This document shows, piece by piece, positions 33,673 through 41,951 of a stretch of DNA of 64,000 nucleotides. Each line of letters begins with the position of its first letter. The stretch's first letter is position 1. Below the pieces are notes generated by a model. It did not search any database, was not told the DNA's origin, and saw only the letters and a list, made by a program, of their open reading frames with translations. Source of the DNA: Pseudomonas plecoglossicida NBRC 103162 = DSM 15088 (GTDB lineage: Bacteria > Pseudomonadota > Gammaproteobacteria > Pseudomonadales > Pseudomonadaceae); contig NZ_BBIV01000029.1 in assembly GCF_000730665.1 (NCBI RefSeq), positions 1 to 64,000 on the forward strand, given 5' to 3'. Made by a program: the position numbers and the translations under genes.

Positions 33673-34590
33673 GTGGCCCAGGTCAAACGTATCCGCCGCA
33701 ACGTCAGCGGCATCATCCTGCTCGACAAGCCGCTGGGGTTCACCTCCAACGCCGCGCTGCAGAAAGTCCGCTGGTTGCTCAATGCCGAGAAGGCTGGGCA
33801 TACCGGCAGCCTCGACCCGCTGGCCACTGGCGTGCTGCCACTGTGCTTCGGTGAAGCGACCAAGTTTTCCCAGTACCTGCTCGATTCCGACAAGGGCTAC
33901 GAAACGGTCATGCAGATGGGGCAGACTACCAGCACCGCGGACGCTGAGGGCGAAGTCCTGCAGACCCGCGAGGTGACCGTTGGTCGCGCCGATATCGAAG
34001 CGGTTATCCCGCGTTTTTGCGGTGAAATCCTTCAAGTACCGCCGATGTACTCGGCGCTCAAGCGCGATGGCCAGCCGCTGTACAAACTGGCACGTGCAGG
34101 AGAGGTAGTGGAGCGCGAGGCGCGTTCTGTTACTATTGGTCGCTTGGAGTTGCTCGAGTGCGAAGGCACCCGTGCGCGATTGTCGGTCGGTTGCAGCAAA
34201 GGCACCTATATTCGCACCCTGGTGGAGGATATCGGTGAGGTCCTGGGCTGCGGCGCCTATGTCGCCGAGCTGCGCAGGACCCAGGCCGGGCCCTTCGCGC
34301 TGGCACAGACGGTCACCCTCGAGGAACTCGAGCAGGCCCACGCCGAAGGCGGCAACGAAGCGCTCGATCGCTTCCTGATGCCATCCGACAGCGGGCTGCA
34401 GGACTGGCCACTGGTCTGCCTGTCCGAACACAGTGCGTTCTACTGGCTGCATGGCCAGGCAGTACGTGCACCGGACGCGCCGCAATTCGGCATGGTCCGG
34501 GTACAGGATCACAATGGTCGCTTCATCGGTATCGGTGAAGTGAGCGAAGACGGGCGCATCGCGCCGCGTCGACTGATTCGGTCGGAATGA
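33673..34590 (+). CDS. truB: tRNA pseudouridine(55) synthase
   Basis: Makes pseudouridine at position 55 in the T loop of tRNAs. The product is 305 residues; the catalytic Asp48 lies in GHTGSLDPLATGVLP, and the thumb/PUA-like C-terminus is present. It starts at GTG 33673 with AAGGAG 6 bases before. It is part of rimP-nusA-infB-rbfA-truB-rpsO-pnp. Confidence 0.97.
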   Translation: MAQVKRIRRNVSGIILLDKPLGFTSNAALQKVRWLLNAEKAGHTGSLDPLATGVLPLCFGEATKFSQYLLDSDKGYETVMQMGQTTSTADAEGEVLQTREVTVGRADIEAVIPRFCGEILQVPPMYSALKRDGQPLYKLARAGEVVEREARSVTIGRLELLECEGTRARLSVGCSKGTYIRTLVEDIGEVLGCGAYVAELRRTQAGPFALAQTVTLEELEQAHAEGGNEALDRFLMPSDSGLQDWPLVCLSEHSAFYWLHGQAVRAPDAPQFGMVRVQDHNGRFIGIGEVSEDGRIAPRRLIRSE

Positions 34591-34739
34591 CCGAACCCGC
34601 AGGTCGAGGCTTAGGCTGACACCGGCGGATACAAGGGTGGCTGTCAGTAGGCACGGTCACACCTTTCTTATTAATACAGGGATTTGTCCCTGGCCTATTG
34701 GACCCCGGTAACGGGATCCGTTTAATCAGGAGAAGCCTC
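34591..34739 (+). promoter_or_regulatory. rpsO leader with hairpins
   Basis: The 149-base gap before rpsO holds CAGGGA-tttg-TCCCTG (about 34677-34692) and a second imperfect stem, GGACCC/GGGATCC, just before the Shine-Dalgarno GGAGAAG. S15 represses its own mRNA through a leader structure in E. coli, so a similar role is plausible; I cannot verify the fold. Confidence 0.4.
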
Positions 34740-35009
34740 ATGGCCCTCAGCGTTGAAGAAAAAGCTCAGATCGTTGCCGATTACCAGCAAGCCGCCGGCG
34801 ATACCGGTAGCCCGGAAGTGCAGGTTGCTCTGCTGACCGCCAACATCAACAAGCTGCAAGGCCACTTCAAGGCCAACGACAAAGACCACCACTCCCGTCG
34901 TGGTCTGATCCGTATGGTCAACCAGCGTCGTAAGCTGCTGGACTACCTGAAGGGCAAAGACACCACTCGTTACAGCGCCCTGATCGGTCGCCTGGGCCTG
35001 CGTCGCTAA
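34740..35009 (+). CDS. rpsO: 30S ribosomal protein S15
   Basis: Primary-binding protein of the 30S platform, 89 residues. The diagnostic run is DTGSPEVQVALLTANINKLQ, followed by HHSRRGLIRMVNQRRKLLDY. The ATG at 34740 (MALSVEEKAQIV) follows GGAGAAG. It is next to pnp, the conserved pair. Confidence 0.99.
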   Translation: MALSVEEKAQIVADYQQAAGDTGSPEVQVALLTANINKLQGHFKANDKDHHSRRGLIRMVNQRRKLLDYLKGKDTTRYSALIGRLGLRR

Positions 35010-35054
35010 TAGCGGCCTGGTCAGTGGTGTGCATGGCGTGTCGCATGCTTCGGG

Positions 35055-35076
35055 AACGCTGCCTGGCAGCGTTTTC
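35055..35076 (+). terminator. rpsO terminator
   Basis: Stem AACGCTGC / GCAGCGTT with loop CTG followed by TTCG, 45 bases after rpsO. The short T tract suggests partial read-through to pnp. Confidence 0.65.
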
Positions 35077-35100
35077 GTTGGACACGTCACGCGTATCTCC

Positions 35101-35160
35101 GAGGTTGGCAGCCTGGCAATGCTGAGCGGATTTTCCGCTCGGCGCCAGGCTCCCAGCCTC
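35101..35160 (+). promoter_or_regulatory. pnp leader long stem-loop (RNase III-type site)
   Basis: Long nested hairpin in the pnp leader. Outer stem GAGGTTGG/CCAGCCTC (one G-U) comes first, then a C-C mismatch, stem AGCCTGGC/GCCAGGCT, and apical stem GAGCGGA/TCCGCTC. In E. coli a comparable stem is cut by RNase III to start PNPase autoregulation; the same role here is inferred. Confidence 0.7.
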
Positions 35161-35258
35161 GTGTTGTATCTGGACGGTCAATGGGGCCGATTCCCTGTTC
35201 TGCCCAAGAATTCGCAAGAAACCAGTTCCCCCAGAGCCACTGAAAAAGGTAGGAAACC

Positions 35259-37364
35259 GTGAACCCGGTAATCAAGAAATTCCAGTTCGGTCAATCGACC
35301 GTTACTCTCGAAACGGGCCGTATCGCCCGTCAGGCGACCGGCGCCGTGCTGGTGACCGTCGACAACGACGTTACCGTGCTGGTGACCGTGGTCGGTGCCA
35401 AGCAGGCAGACCCGGGCAAGGGCTTCTTCCCGCTGTCGGTCCACTACCAGGAAAAGACCTACGCCGCTGGCAAGATCCCAGGTGGCTTCTTCAAGCGTGA
35501 AGGCCGTCCTTCCGAGAAAGAGACCCTGACCTCGCGCCTGATCGACCGTCCGATCCGCCCGCTGTTCCCTGAAGGCTTCATGAACGAAGTCCAGGTCGTC
35601 TGCACCGTGGTTTCCACCAGCAAGAAGACCGATCCGGACATCGCTGCGATGATCGGTACCTCGGCTGCCCTGGCCATCTCCGGCATTCCGTTCGAAGGCC
35701 CGATCGGTGCTGCCCGTGTTGCTTTCCACGAGAGCACCGGCTACCTGCTGAACCCGACTTACGAGCAGCTGCAGGCTTCGAGCCTGGACATGGTCGTGGC
35801 CGGTACCGAATCCGCTGTACTGATGGTTGAATCGGAAGCTCAAGAGCTGACCGAAGACCAGATGCTGGGCGCCGTACTGTTCGCCCACGATGAATTCCAG
35901 TCGGTCATCCAGGCTGTCAAGGAACTGGCCGCCGAAGCTGGCAAGCCGACCTGGGACTGGAAACCGGCCGTTGCCAACACCGAGCTGTTCAACGCCATCC
36001 GCGCCGAATTCGGCGAAGGCGTTTCGCAGGGCTACACCATCACCGTCAAGGCCGACCGTTACGCGCGCCTGGGCGAGCTGCGCGATCAGGCGATCGCCAA
36101 GTTCTCCGGTGAAGAAGGCCAGCCTTCGGCTTCCGAAGTCAAAGAAATCTTCGGTGAAATCGAATACCGCACCGTTCGCGAAAACATCGTCAACGGCAAG
36201 CCGCGTATCGATGGTCGTGACACCAAGACCGTGCGTCCGCTGAACATCGAAGTCGGCGTGCTGCCGAAGACTCACGGTTCGGCGCTGTTCACCCGTGGCG
36301 AAACCCAGGCCCTGGTCGTCGCGACCCTGGGTACTGCCCGTGACGCCCAGCTGCTGGACACCCTCGAAGGCGAGAAGAAAGACCCGTTCATGCTGCACTA
36401 CAACTTCCCGCCGTTCTCGGTAGGCGAGTGTGGTCGCATGGGTGGTGCCGGTCGTCGTGAAATCGGTCACGGCCGTCTGGCCCGTCGTTCGGTCCAGGCC
36501 ATGCTGCCTGCTGCTGACGTGTTCCCGTACACCATCCGCGTGGTATCGGAAATCACCGAGTCCAACGGCTCCAGCTCCATGGCTTCGGTCTGCGGTGCTT
36601 CCCTGGCCCTGATGGACGCCGGTGTGCCGATGAAGGCACCGGTTGCCGGTATCGCCATGGGTCTGGTCAAGGAAGGCGAGAAATTCGCGGTCCTGACCGA
36701 CATCCTGGGTGACGAAGACCACCTCGGCGACATGGACTTCAAGGTAGCCGGTACCGCCAAGGGCGTCACCGCGTTGCAGATGGACATCAAGATCAACGGC
36801 ATCACCGAAGAGATCATGGAAATCGCCCTGGGCCAGGCCCTGGAAGCGCGCCTGAACATCCTCGGTCAGATGAACCAGATCATCGGTGAGTCGCGTACCG
36901 AGCTGTCGGCCAACGCACCGACCATGATCGCGATGAAGATCGACACCGACAAGATCCGTGACGTCATCGGTAAAGGCGGCGCCACCATCCGCGCCATCTG
37001 CGAAGAAACCAAGGCCTCGATCGACATCGAAGACGACGGCTCGATCAAGATCTTCGGCGAAACCAAGGAAGCGGCCGAGGCAGCTCGCCAGCGCGTCCTG
37101 GGCATTACTGCCGAAGCCGAGATCGGCAAGATCTACGTGGGCAAGGTCGAGCGCATCGTCGACTTCGGCGCCTTCGTCAACATCCTGCCTGGCAAGGACG
37201 GCCTGGTGCACATCTCCATGCTGAGCGATGCTCGCGTAGAGAAAGTCACCGACGTGCTGAAAGAAGGTCAGGAAGTCGAAGTGCTGGTACTGGACGTGGA
37301 CAACCGCGGCCGTATCAAGCTTTCGATCAAGGACGTTGCCGCGGCCAAGGCCTCGGGCGTCTAA
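35259..37364 (+). CDS. pnp: Polyribonucleotide nucleotidyltransferase (PNPase)
   Basis: Phosphorolytic 3'-5' exoribonuclease and degradosome component, 701 residues, acting as a trimer. There are two RNase PH domains (the second with the GEMQALVVATLGTARDAQ-like run GETQALVVATLGTARDAQ), an alpha-helical linker, KH (IRDVIGKGGATIRAI near 567) and S1 (GKIYVGKVERIVDFGAFV near 624). It starts at GTG 35259 after AGGA. The long leader hairpin upstream fits known autoregulation. Confidence 0.98.
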   Translation: MNPVIKKFQFGQSTVTLETGRIARQATGAVLVTVDNDVTVLVTVVGAKQADPGKGFFPLSVHYQEKTYAAGKIPGGFFKREGRPSEKETLTSRLIDRPIRPLFPEGFMNEVQVVCTVVSTSKKTDPDIAAMIGTSAALAISGIPFEGPIGAARVAFHESTGYLLNPTYEQLQASSLDMVVAGTESAVLMVESEAQELTEDQMLGAVLFAHDEFQSVIQAVKELAAEAGKPTWDWKPAVANTELFNAIRAEFGEGVSQGYTITVKADRYARLGELRDQAIAKFSGEEGQPSASEVKEIFGEIEYRTVRENIVNGKPRIDGRDTKTVRPLNIEVGVLPKTHGSALFTRGETQALVVATLGTARDAQLLDTLEGEKKDPFMLHYNFPPFSVGECGRMGGAGRREIGHGRLARRSVQAMLPAADVFPYTIRVVSEITESNGSSSMASVCGASLALMDAGVPMKAPVAGIAMGLVKEGEKFAVLTDILGDEDHLGDMDFKVAGTAKGVTALQMDIKINGITEEIMEIALGQALEARLNILGQMNQIIGESRTELSANAPTMIAMKIDTDKIRDVIGKGGATIRAICEETKASIDIEDDGSIKIFGETKEAAEAARQRVLGITAEAEIGKIYVGKVERIVDFGAFVNILPGKDGLVHISMLSDARVEKVTDVLKEGQEVEVLVLDVDNRGRIKLSIKDVAAAKASGV

Positions 37365-37383
37365 GCGACTGACGCGCAACAGG

Positions 37384-37409
37384 AAAAGGGCCCTTCGGGG
37401 CCCTTTTTT
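37384..37409 (+). terminator. pnp operon terminator
   Basis: Strong intrinsic terminator: AAAAGGGCCC-ttcg-GGGCCCTTTTTT, 20 bases after the pnp stop. Confidence 0.95.
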
Positions 37410-37545
37410 ATTTTGCCCTGAAACCTTTTGCGGACTTGCATCTTGCATGCAGCTTTTGCCGGCTGATTGCAAAATGCACGACGGCCGTTTGCCATCTACT
37501 TAGCTAAGTCCCTGATTTTCAAGGAAACAAGCGAAACGGGAAAGC

Positions 37546-37561
37546 TGGCACACGGCGTGCA
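37546..37561 (+). promoter_or_regulatory. Candidate sigma-54 promoter for the BON gene
   Basis: TGGCAC-N5-GTGCA keeps the -24 GG and -12 GC dinucleotides at the correct 12-base separation and differs from TGGCAC-N5-TTGCA at one base. It lies about 64 bases before the ATG. A 12-base palindrome ACTTAGCTAAGT (37498-37509) lies upstream. It is a candidate only. Confidence 0.45.
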
Positions 37562-37624
37562 ACTACACTGTTACCTGCCGCCAAGAGACACGGCGCAGAC
37601 CTTTCAATAACAGGAGTGACCCAC

Positions 37625-37975
37625 ATGAAGAAGTTCGCCATTGCTGCCGCTACTGCTACCGCTCTGACCCTGACCATGGCTAACGCGGCTTTTGCCCAGC
37701 AGTCCACCCAGGCCCCGATGACGCTGGCGGCCGGTGAGATGGACAAAGCCCAGGAGGCGACCTCCGATACCTGGATCACCACCAAAGTGAAATCGGACCT
37801 GATGACTGAAAAGGGTATTCCAGGTACTGACATCAAGGTCGAGACCAACAAGGGTGTGGTTTCGCTCTCTTCGGACACTGCAGTTACCGAGTCTCAGAAA
37901 GAGACTGCAGTTTCCATCACCAAGAACATCAAAGGCGTCAAGGCTGTGTCGGCTGACGGCCTGAAAGCCGAATAA
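37625..37975 (+). CDS. Periplasmic BON-domain protein (OsmY-like)
   Basis: Exported protein of 116 residues with a signal peptide (MKKFAIAAATATALTLTMANAAFA) and one BON domain (about 50-115: DTWITTKVKSDLMTEKGIPGTDIKVETNKGVVSLSSD split across the fold). BON proteins such as OsmY bind membranes or act as periplasmic chaperones; the exact role is unknown. CAGGAG at 37611-37616 fits the ATG at 37625. It stands alone between two terminators. Confidence 0.88.
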   Translation: MKKFAIAAATATALTLTMANAAFAQQSTQAPMTLAAGEMDKAQEATSDTWITTKVKSDLMTEKGIPGTDIKVETNKGVVSLSSDTAVTESQKETAVSITKNIKGVKAVSADGLKAE

Positions 37976-38016
37976 GGATTGTCCCGTCGGCCATAAGGAT
38001 TTGGCCACTTTACCCC

Positions 38017-38043
38017 AAGCCCCGGCCTCGGCCGGGGCTTTTC
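38017..38043. terminator. Terminator shared by the BON and monooxygenase genes
   Basis: AAGCCCCGGC-ctcg-GCCGGGGCTTTTC between two convergent stop codons; it can act for both strands, more strongly on the plus strand. Confidence 0.85.
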
Positions 38044-38051
38044 ATTGCGGC

Positions 38052-38354
38052 TCAGTTCACGGGGTTGCGCGCCAGTACGTCGCTTTCGAAGCATTCCTGT
38101 TCGAGTATCAGTGGCTCGACCAGCGGGCGGCTGTCGCGAAAGTGCGCAGTGCGGGTATGCGCTTCATAGGCTTCGTCGTCCTGATAGATCTCGTACAGGT
38201 AGATCACATCAGGATCGACTCGGTCCTGGGATACGTCGAATACCAGGCAACCGGGTTCGTTAGCCACCGAGGCGGCGGCGTTGATATTGATTGCTGCAAG
38301 AAAGTCCTTGGCGCAACCGGGTTTTACACGAGTCTTGATGAACAGGCTGTACAC
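38052..38354 (-). CDS. Antibiotic biosynthesis monooxygenase (ABM) family protein
   Basis: Small dimeric alpha-beta ferredoxin-like protein of 100 residues, with the ABM motifs EPGCLVFDVSQD and YLYEIYQDDEAYEAHTRTAHF. Relatives include the quinol monooxygenase YgiN and LsrG; the substrate cannot be read from sequence. AAAGGAG upstream points to GTG 38354 (MYSLFIKTRVKPG) rather than the in-frame ATG at 38381, which lies before that site. It diverges from a VOC protein across a palindromic region. Confidence 0.85.
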   Translation of the reverse strand: MYSLFIKTRVKPGCAKDFLAAININAAASVANEPGCLVFDVSQDRVDPDVIYLYEIYQDDEAYEAHTRTAHFRDSRPLVEPLILEQECFESDVLARNPVN

Positions 38355-38374
38355 AAGGCGCTCCTTTTGTTTTA

Positions 38375-38398
38375 AATTCATATATGAATTGTATACAA
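38375..38398. promoter_or_regulatory. Overlapping palindromes between the ABM and VOC genes
   Basis: A perfect 16-base palindrome AATTCATATATGAATT (38375-38390) overlaps the 10-base palindrome TTGTATACAA (38389-38398), in the short gap between divergent genes. TTGTATACAA resembles operators of GntR-family (FCD) regulators. No such regulator gene is adjacent. Confidence 0.6.
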
Positions 38399-38414
38399 AA
38401 ATGGAGCCGCGCCA

Positions 38415-38828
38415 ATGTCTGAATTACCTGCACGTCCTGGTCGCCTGAACGGCCTGCGTCATATCGCCTTGCTGGTGCCTAATCTGGAAGAGTGCGAGCG
38501 TTTCTATGTCGATGTGCTGGGGATGGAGGTGCTGAACCGCGCCAACGAAGACCTGGTCTACCTGACCTGTGGCAATGACAACCTGTCGCTGGGGCGAGGT
38601 GCGGGGGCGTCGAATGGGCTGCAGACGCTGGACCACTACGGGTTCATCGTCGACAGCGTCGAGGAGCTGGAAGCGTGGTATCAGTACTTCAAGGCGCACG
38701 GGGTGACATTGCTCGACCGGCCCTTCAACCATGGTGACGGGGCGCGCAGCTTCCACCTGCTGGACCCGGCGGGGAACAAGGTGCAGCCTTTGTATCACCC
38801 AGCGGTGTCGGGGCAGCGGTTGGTCTGA
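38415..38828 (+). CDS. VOC family (glyoxalase/dioxygenase fold) protein
   Basis: Vicinal oxygen chelate protein of 137 residues. Metal ligands are likely His in GLRHIALLV (about residue 16), His in LDHYGFIVD (about 74), and Glu or Asp in the C-terminal part (FHLLDPAGNKVQPLYHP). The extradiol-dioxygenase-like pattern FYVDVLGMEVLNR is present. GGAG lies 8 bases before the ATG. Its divergent ABM neighbour hints at oxidation of a shared aromatic or quinone-like substrate (inference). Confidence 0.85.
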   Translation: MSELPARPGRLNGLRHIALLVPNLEECERFYVDVLGMEVLNRANEDLVYLTCGNDNLSLGRGAGASNGLQTLDHYGFIVDSVEELEAWYQYFKAHGVTLLDRPFNHGDGARSFHLLDPAGNKVQPLYHPAVSGQRLV

Positions 38829-38844
38829 AGTGTTCAAGGGCCCT

Positions 38845-38913
38845 ATCGCCGGCAAGCCGGCTCCCACATGCACAGAGCCCTGCCGATCATGTGGGAGCCG
38901 GCTTGCCGGCGAT
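38845..38913. repeat. Inverted pair of REP units
   Basis: REP copies at 38845-38867 (ATCGCC...CTCCCAC) and 38891-38913 (GTGGGAG...GGCGAT), 23 bases apart, between the convergent VOC and DUF748 genes. Confidence 0.92.
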
Positions 38914-38936
38914 AGGGCCAGTGCAGACGACCCGCG

Positions 38937-41882
38937 TCACTCGGCATCCAGATGCATCGGGGTAATCACCCGACCATCCTTCTCAGCCTGACCCAGCGTG
39001 GTATCGATGAAGTACACCCGGTCATCCTCGAGCTTGCCCTTGTCGACCAGGTAGTCCTTGATGCTGCTGGCCCGTTCCTGGCCCAAGGTGCGCAGCAGGG
39101 CAGTGCTTTCGGCCCATGACTTGATCACCGCCTCATGCAGCTTGGCGGTGCGCTCGTCACGACCAAGCTGTTGCCATTCGGCGGGCGGCTGCTGCTTCAG
39201 GCGATTACGGTAGATGCCTTCGAGCATCGCTGGCTTGTCACTGTCGTCGACCACCAGCATCGAGGCGTTGGCCGGCACCTTGTCGCCACGGCGTTGCAGG
39301 ATCTTGTACCAGGTCGCCTGGTATTCGCGCTCCAGGCGCTGCTGGGCGATCAGTGGACCGTCGCTGCTCTGGGCGCTGGTACCTTCGATCTCCAGGCGCA
39401 GCTCAGGGCGCTCCTTGAGCGCCGAAGCCAGCTTGTCCAGGGCCGCTTGCGCCTCGCCGTTGAGCTCGCTGGAGCCTGGAGCGAAGGAGACATTGCCAAG
39501 GTCTTCCGAGCCGCCGCCGGCAATCAGCCCGCCGATGAACTTGAAGGGCGCCTGGGCGGCGCGAAGCACCAGGTTGCGCAAGGTCTGCCAAACGATCGGC
39601 ATGACGCTGAACTGCGGGTTGTTGAGGTCTCCGGAGACCGGCAACTCGATGGAGATCTTGCCTTCGGTGTCCTTGAGCAGGGCTACCGCCAGGCGAATGG
39701 GCAGGTCCACCGCATCCGGGCTGTCTACCTTCTCGCCCAGTTGCAACTGCTCGACCACCACCTTGTTCTCGGCCTGGAGCTGGCCATTGGTGATCTTGTA
39801 GTGCAGGTCCAGGTTCAGGCGGCCCTTGCGGATACGGAAGCCCGCGAATTTACCGGAGTAGGGGGTCAACGTGGTCAGCTCGACGCGCTTGAAGCTGGTG
39901 GCGATGTCCAGGCTGGCCAGCGGGTTGAAGGGGTTCAATGCGCCCTTGATGGTGACCGGCGCATAGCGGTCGACCTTGCCCTTGACGTCCACCTTGGCCG
40001 GCGCTGGCTTGCGGTTGTCGATGGTGCCGATCTGGCCATTGAGCTGCTGGACGGCGGTGGCGAAGTTGGGGGTCAGAGTCAGGTCGGCGAAGTTGGCCGA
40101 GCCATCGTTGATGTTGATCTGACCGATGCGGATGCCCATTGGCTTGCTCGCTGGAGCACTGGCTGCCTTGGCCTGGCTGCTTGAGGCCGCGCCGGCCGGC
40201 TGCGGGATCAGCAAGTCATCGACGTTGGTGGTGCGGTCTTCGTTGATGATGAAGCGCGCATAGGGCTGCAGCAGGGTCACCTTGTCGATCGCCACGGCAT
40301 CGCCGTGGACGTAGTACAGGCCGTCCACATTCAGTTGCTGCCATTTGACGAAATCGCGGTCCTTGATGGTGTCCAAGGTGTGCAACTGGTTGACCTGGGC
40401 CTTGCCGGCCACGGTGAATGCCAGGGGCTCGGTGCTCTTGAGGTCGACCTTCAGGTCGCTGGCGAGCATGCCGCTGCGCAGCTCCAGGCGGATGAACGGG
40501 CTCAGGTAGGCCTGGGCGATGCGCAGGTCGATGTCGCGGGTGCTGACATCCAGCTTGGCCGTCACAGGGGCCAGATTCACCTCGCCTGCGGCTTGCAGCT
40601 TGCCTTGCTTGCCGATGCCCGTGTCGAGCTTGAGGTTGAAGGGCGATTGATTGAGGCTGTCGAAGCCCTGCAGGTCGACGTTCAGTGGCCCGACGTCGAG
40701 CGCGACCGGCTCTTTCTGGCTGCGATCGGCCAGGTGCACCTGGTAATTGCGCAACTGCACGTCTTGCAGCAGCACCTGCCACGGCTTGCTCGGTTGCTTG
40801 GCGGCCTGCTCTTCGGGGGTCGGTTCGGCGGCGGCGGGTTCGGTCTTTTCCTTTGGCGTGGCCTTGGCCGGCTGGCTGGCGAACAGTTTCTGCCAGTCGA
40901 GCTGGCCATCCCTTTCCAGGGCGGCCCAGGTTTCCAGCTTCTCGCTGCGGACCTTGCCCACGGTGACCAACTGCTTGGCCAGGTCGATGGACGTTTCGCT
41001 CACTTCCAGGTTGGCCAGGCGGACCAGCGGTCGGCCATCCGGTGCCTTGATGGCGAACGGTGCGATGCGCATCGAGGTTTTGTCCAACAGCAGTTCGGTG
41101 GTCTTGGACAGGTTGAGCTTGTAGTGGGTGTCGAGGTTGAACACGCCTTCTTCGAGGACCAGCGGCACGGCGTCTCGCACATAGGGCCAGAACAGCTTCA
41201 TCTTGCCATCGGTGATCTTGAGGGTACCTTCCGAGGCGATCGGCGCCAGGCTCAAGGTACCGCTCCAGTCCACGCGCCCGCCGTTGGGCCCGCGCGCCAC
41301 CAGGGTCATGTCGGCGTTATCGTCGGGCAGGGTGCTGAGGTTCTTCAGCTCCAGGTTCATGTCGTCGTAGATGAACTCGATCGGCTCGCTCGGCCGCTGG
41401 TCGGCAAAATGCAGGTAGCCGCCGCTGAGCTTGATGCTGCCGATACGCAGGGGGAACGGGTCACTGGGCGGTTGCTCGGACTTCGGCTCGCTGGCCGGGA
41501 GCTTGAACAGCTGGGTCAGGTTCAGCGTACCGTCCTTGGCGAACAGCACTTCATTTCGTGGTTTGTCGAGCTCCACCGCCTGCAGGTGCAGGGCGCCTTT
41601 CCACACGCTGTCCAGCGCAAGGTTGGCGTAAAGCCGTTCGAAGCCGACCTGTTCCTTTCCCGGCTCGCCGATCTGCAAGCCCCACACCGTCAGCTCGAGG
41701 CTGAACGGGTTGAACTCGATACGTTGCAACTGCGCGGGCACAGTGGCGTACTGCGCCAACTGCTGGTTGGCGATGCGCAGGCCGACACCGGGGAGAATCA
41801 GAAAACCAAGCAAGCTGTAGAGGGCCACGAGAGCCAGCATGGCGCCGAGGGCGCGAGTCAATCCTTTGTACATGTGTCGCAT
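38937..41882 (-). CDS. DUF748 (AsmA-like) envelope protein
   Basis: Large protein of 981 residues with one N-terminal membrane anchor (ALGAMLALVALYSLLGFLIL) and a long periplasmic beta-rich part of the DUF748/AsmA-like type (repeats such as FNPFSLELTVWGLQIGEP and RIGQININDGSANFADLTL). It ends with an OmpA-like stretch near 800 (FAPGSSELNGEAQAALDKLA). AsmA-like proteins are implicated in phospholipid transport across the periplasm; a role here is inferred from the fold. An ATG at 41873 is an alternative start. Confidence 0.85.
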   Translation of the reverse strand: MRHMYKGLTRALGAMLALVALYSLLGFLILPGVGLRIANQQLAQYATVPAQLQRIEFNPFSLELTVWGLQIGEPGKEQVGFERLYANLALDSVWKGALHLQAVELDKPRNEVLFAKDGTLNLTQLFKLPASEPKSEQPPSDPFPLRIGSIKLSGGYLHFADQRPSEPIEFIYDDMNLELKNLSTLPDDNADMTLVARGPNGGRVDWSGTLSLAPIASEGTLKITDGKMKLFWPYVRDAVPLVLEEGVFNLDTHYKLNLSKTTELLLDKTSMRIAPFAIKAPDGRPLVRLANLEVSETSIDLAKQLVTVGKVRSEKLETWAALERDGQLDWQKLFASQPAKATPKEKTEPAAAEPTPEEQAAKQPSKPWQVLLQDVQLRNYQVHLADRSQKEPVALDVGPLNVDLQGFDSLNQSPFNLKLDTGIGKQGKLQAAGEVNLAPVTAKLDVSTRDIDLRIAQAYLSPFIRLELRSGMLASDLKVDLKSTEPLAFTVAGKAQVNQLHTLDTIKDRDFVKWQQLNVDGLYYVHGDAVAIDKVTLLQPYARFIINEDRTTNVDDLLIPQPAGAASSSQAKAASAPASKPMGIRIGQININDGSANFADLTLTPNFATAVQQLNGQIGTIDNRKPAPAKVDVKGKVDRYAPVTIKGALNPFNPLASLDIATSFKRVELTTLTPYSGKFAGFRIRKGRLNLDLHYKITNGQLQAENKVVVEQLQLGEKVDSPDAVDLPIRLAVALLKDTEGKISIELPVSGDLNNPQFSVMPIVWQTLRNLVLRAAQAPFKFIGGLIAGGGSEDLGNVSFAPGSSELNGEAQAALDKLASALKERPELRLEIEGTSAQSSDGPLIAQQRLEREYQATWYKILQRRGDKVPANASMLVVDDSDKPAMLEGIYRNRLKQQPPAEWQQLGRDERTAKLHEAVIKSWAESTALLRTLGQERASSIKDYLVDKGKLEDDRVYFIDTTLGQAEKDGRVITPMHLDAE

Positions 41883-41951
41883 CGTCTGTCTAAGCAGGAG
41901 TGGTTGGAGTATGGCACGTTAAATCGGTTCCGCTGGTGCGACCAATTTCCC

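Noticed and set aside
35178..37472. 764-codon open frame antisense to pnp
   Set aside because: Same reason: opposite a certain gene, with no start signal or known domain.
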